Below, piece by piece: positions 5,333 through 5,334 of a DNA stretch of 5,334 nucleotides (its first letter is position 1; each line of letters begins with the position of its first letter). The notes under the pieces are model-generated. The model was not told the origin of the DNA, made no database searches, and worked only from the letters and a program-made list of their open reading frames with translations. The stretch is taken from the NCBI GenBank assembly GCA_900547965.1, contig URJE01000080.1:1-5334 (forward strand). The letters are read 5' to 3'. This DNA comes from an uncultured Eggerthella sp. (lineage in GTDB: Bacteria; Actinomycetota; Coriobacteriia; Coriobacteriales; Eggerthellaceae). Position numbers and translations under genes: made by a program.

Positions 5333-5334
5333 CT

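Noticed and set aside
5226..5334. FMN riboswitch before the apbE operon
   Set aside because: A flavin operon made this worth testing, but the conserved RFN blocks (AGGGTGAAATTCCC-like and CCGAC-like segments) are absent.

Overview
The window is a compact bacterial chromosomal segment with no mobile element, CRISPR array or rRNA. It holds a truncated RNase HI gene on the + strand, and everything else is on the - strand. The mid-GC base composition, a tRNA with an encoded CCA end, frequent AGGAG ribosome sites, GTG/TTG starts and the gene content fit a Gram-positive anaerobe. An Eggerthellales/Coriobacteriia-like actinobacterium or a Clostridia-like Bacillota is my best guess, but the taxonomy is inference from gene content only.

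Layout, left to right: (1) the 3' part of rnhA (+). (2) A convergent gap with an intrinsic terminator serving the - strand. (3) serA, D-3-phosphoglycerate dehydrogenase with a C-terminal ACT domain (-). (4) A second terminator whose 25 bp are identical to the first, ending the tRNA-Leu(CAG) unit that lies just upstream of serA on the same strand. (5) A gap of about 245 bp with the probable tRNA promoter and an AT-rich UP-like stretch. (6) A tight three-gene operon read right to left: apbE (Tat-type lipoprotein flavin transferase), a membrane-anchored NusG-domain-II protein, and a 503-residue membrane protein that joins a Gx/EetB-type ECF substrate-binding (S) unit to an EcfT/FmnA-type transmembrane unit. 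(7) The leader/promoter region of that operon, running to the window edge.

The most interesting part is the operon. In Listeria, EetB (S-like) and FmnA (EcfT-like) are separate proteins that, with ECF ATPases, export flavin so that the ApbE-type enzyme FmnB can attach FMN covalently to proteins outside the cytoplasm. Here the two transporter parts appear as one polypeptide with a polar linker, encoded directly after apbE and a NusG-domain-II gene. The simplest reading is a self-contained flavin export and extracytoplasmic flavinylation module that borrows its ATPase subunits from elsewhere in the genome. The fusion itself supports the idea that the Gx family (often annotated 'heptaprenyl diphosphate synthase component I') is an ECF S-component rather than a prenyl synthase subunit. 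No flavinylated target protein is visible in the window.

serA, tRNA-Leu and rnhA are housekeeping genes with no visible functional tie to the operon. Two points there deserve a look: the exactly duplicated terminator flanking serA, and the apparent absence of the usual catalytic glutamate motif in SerA.
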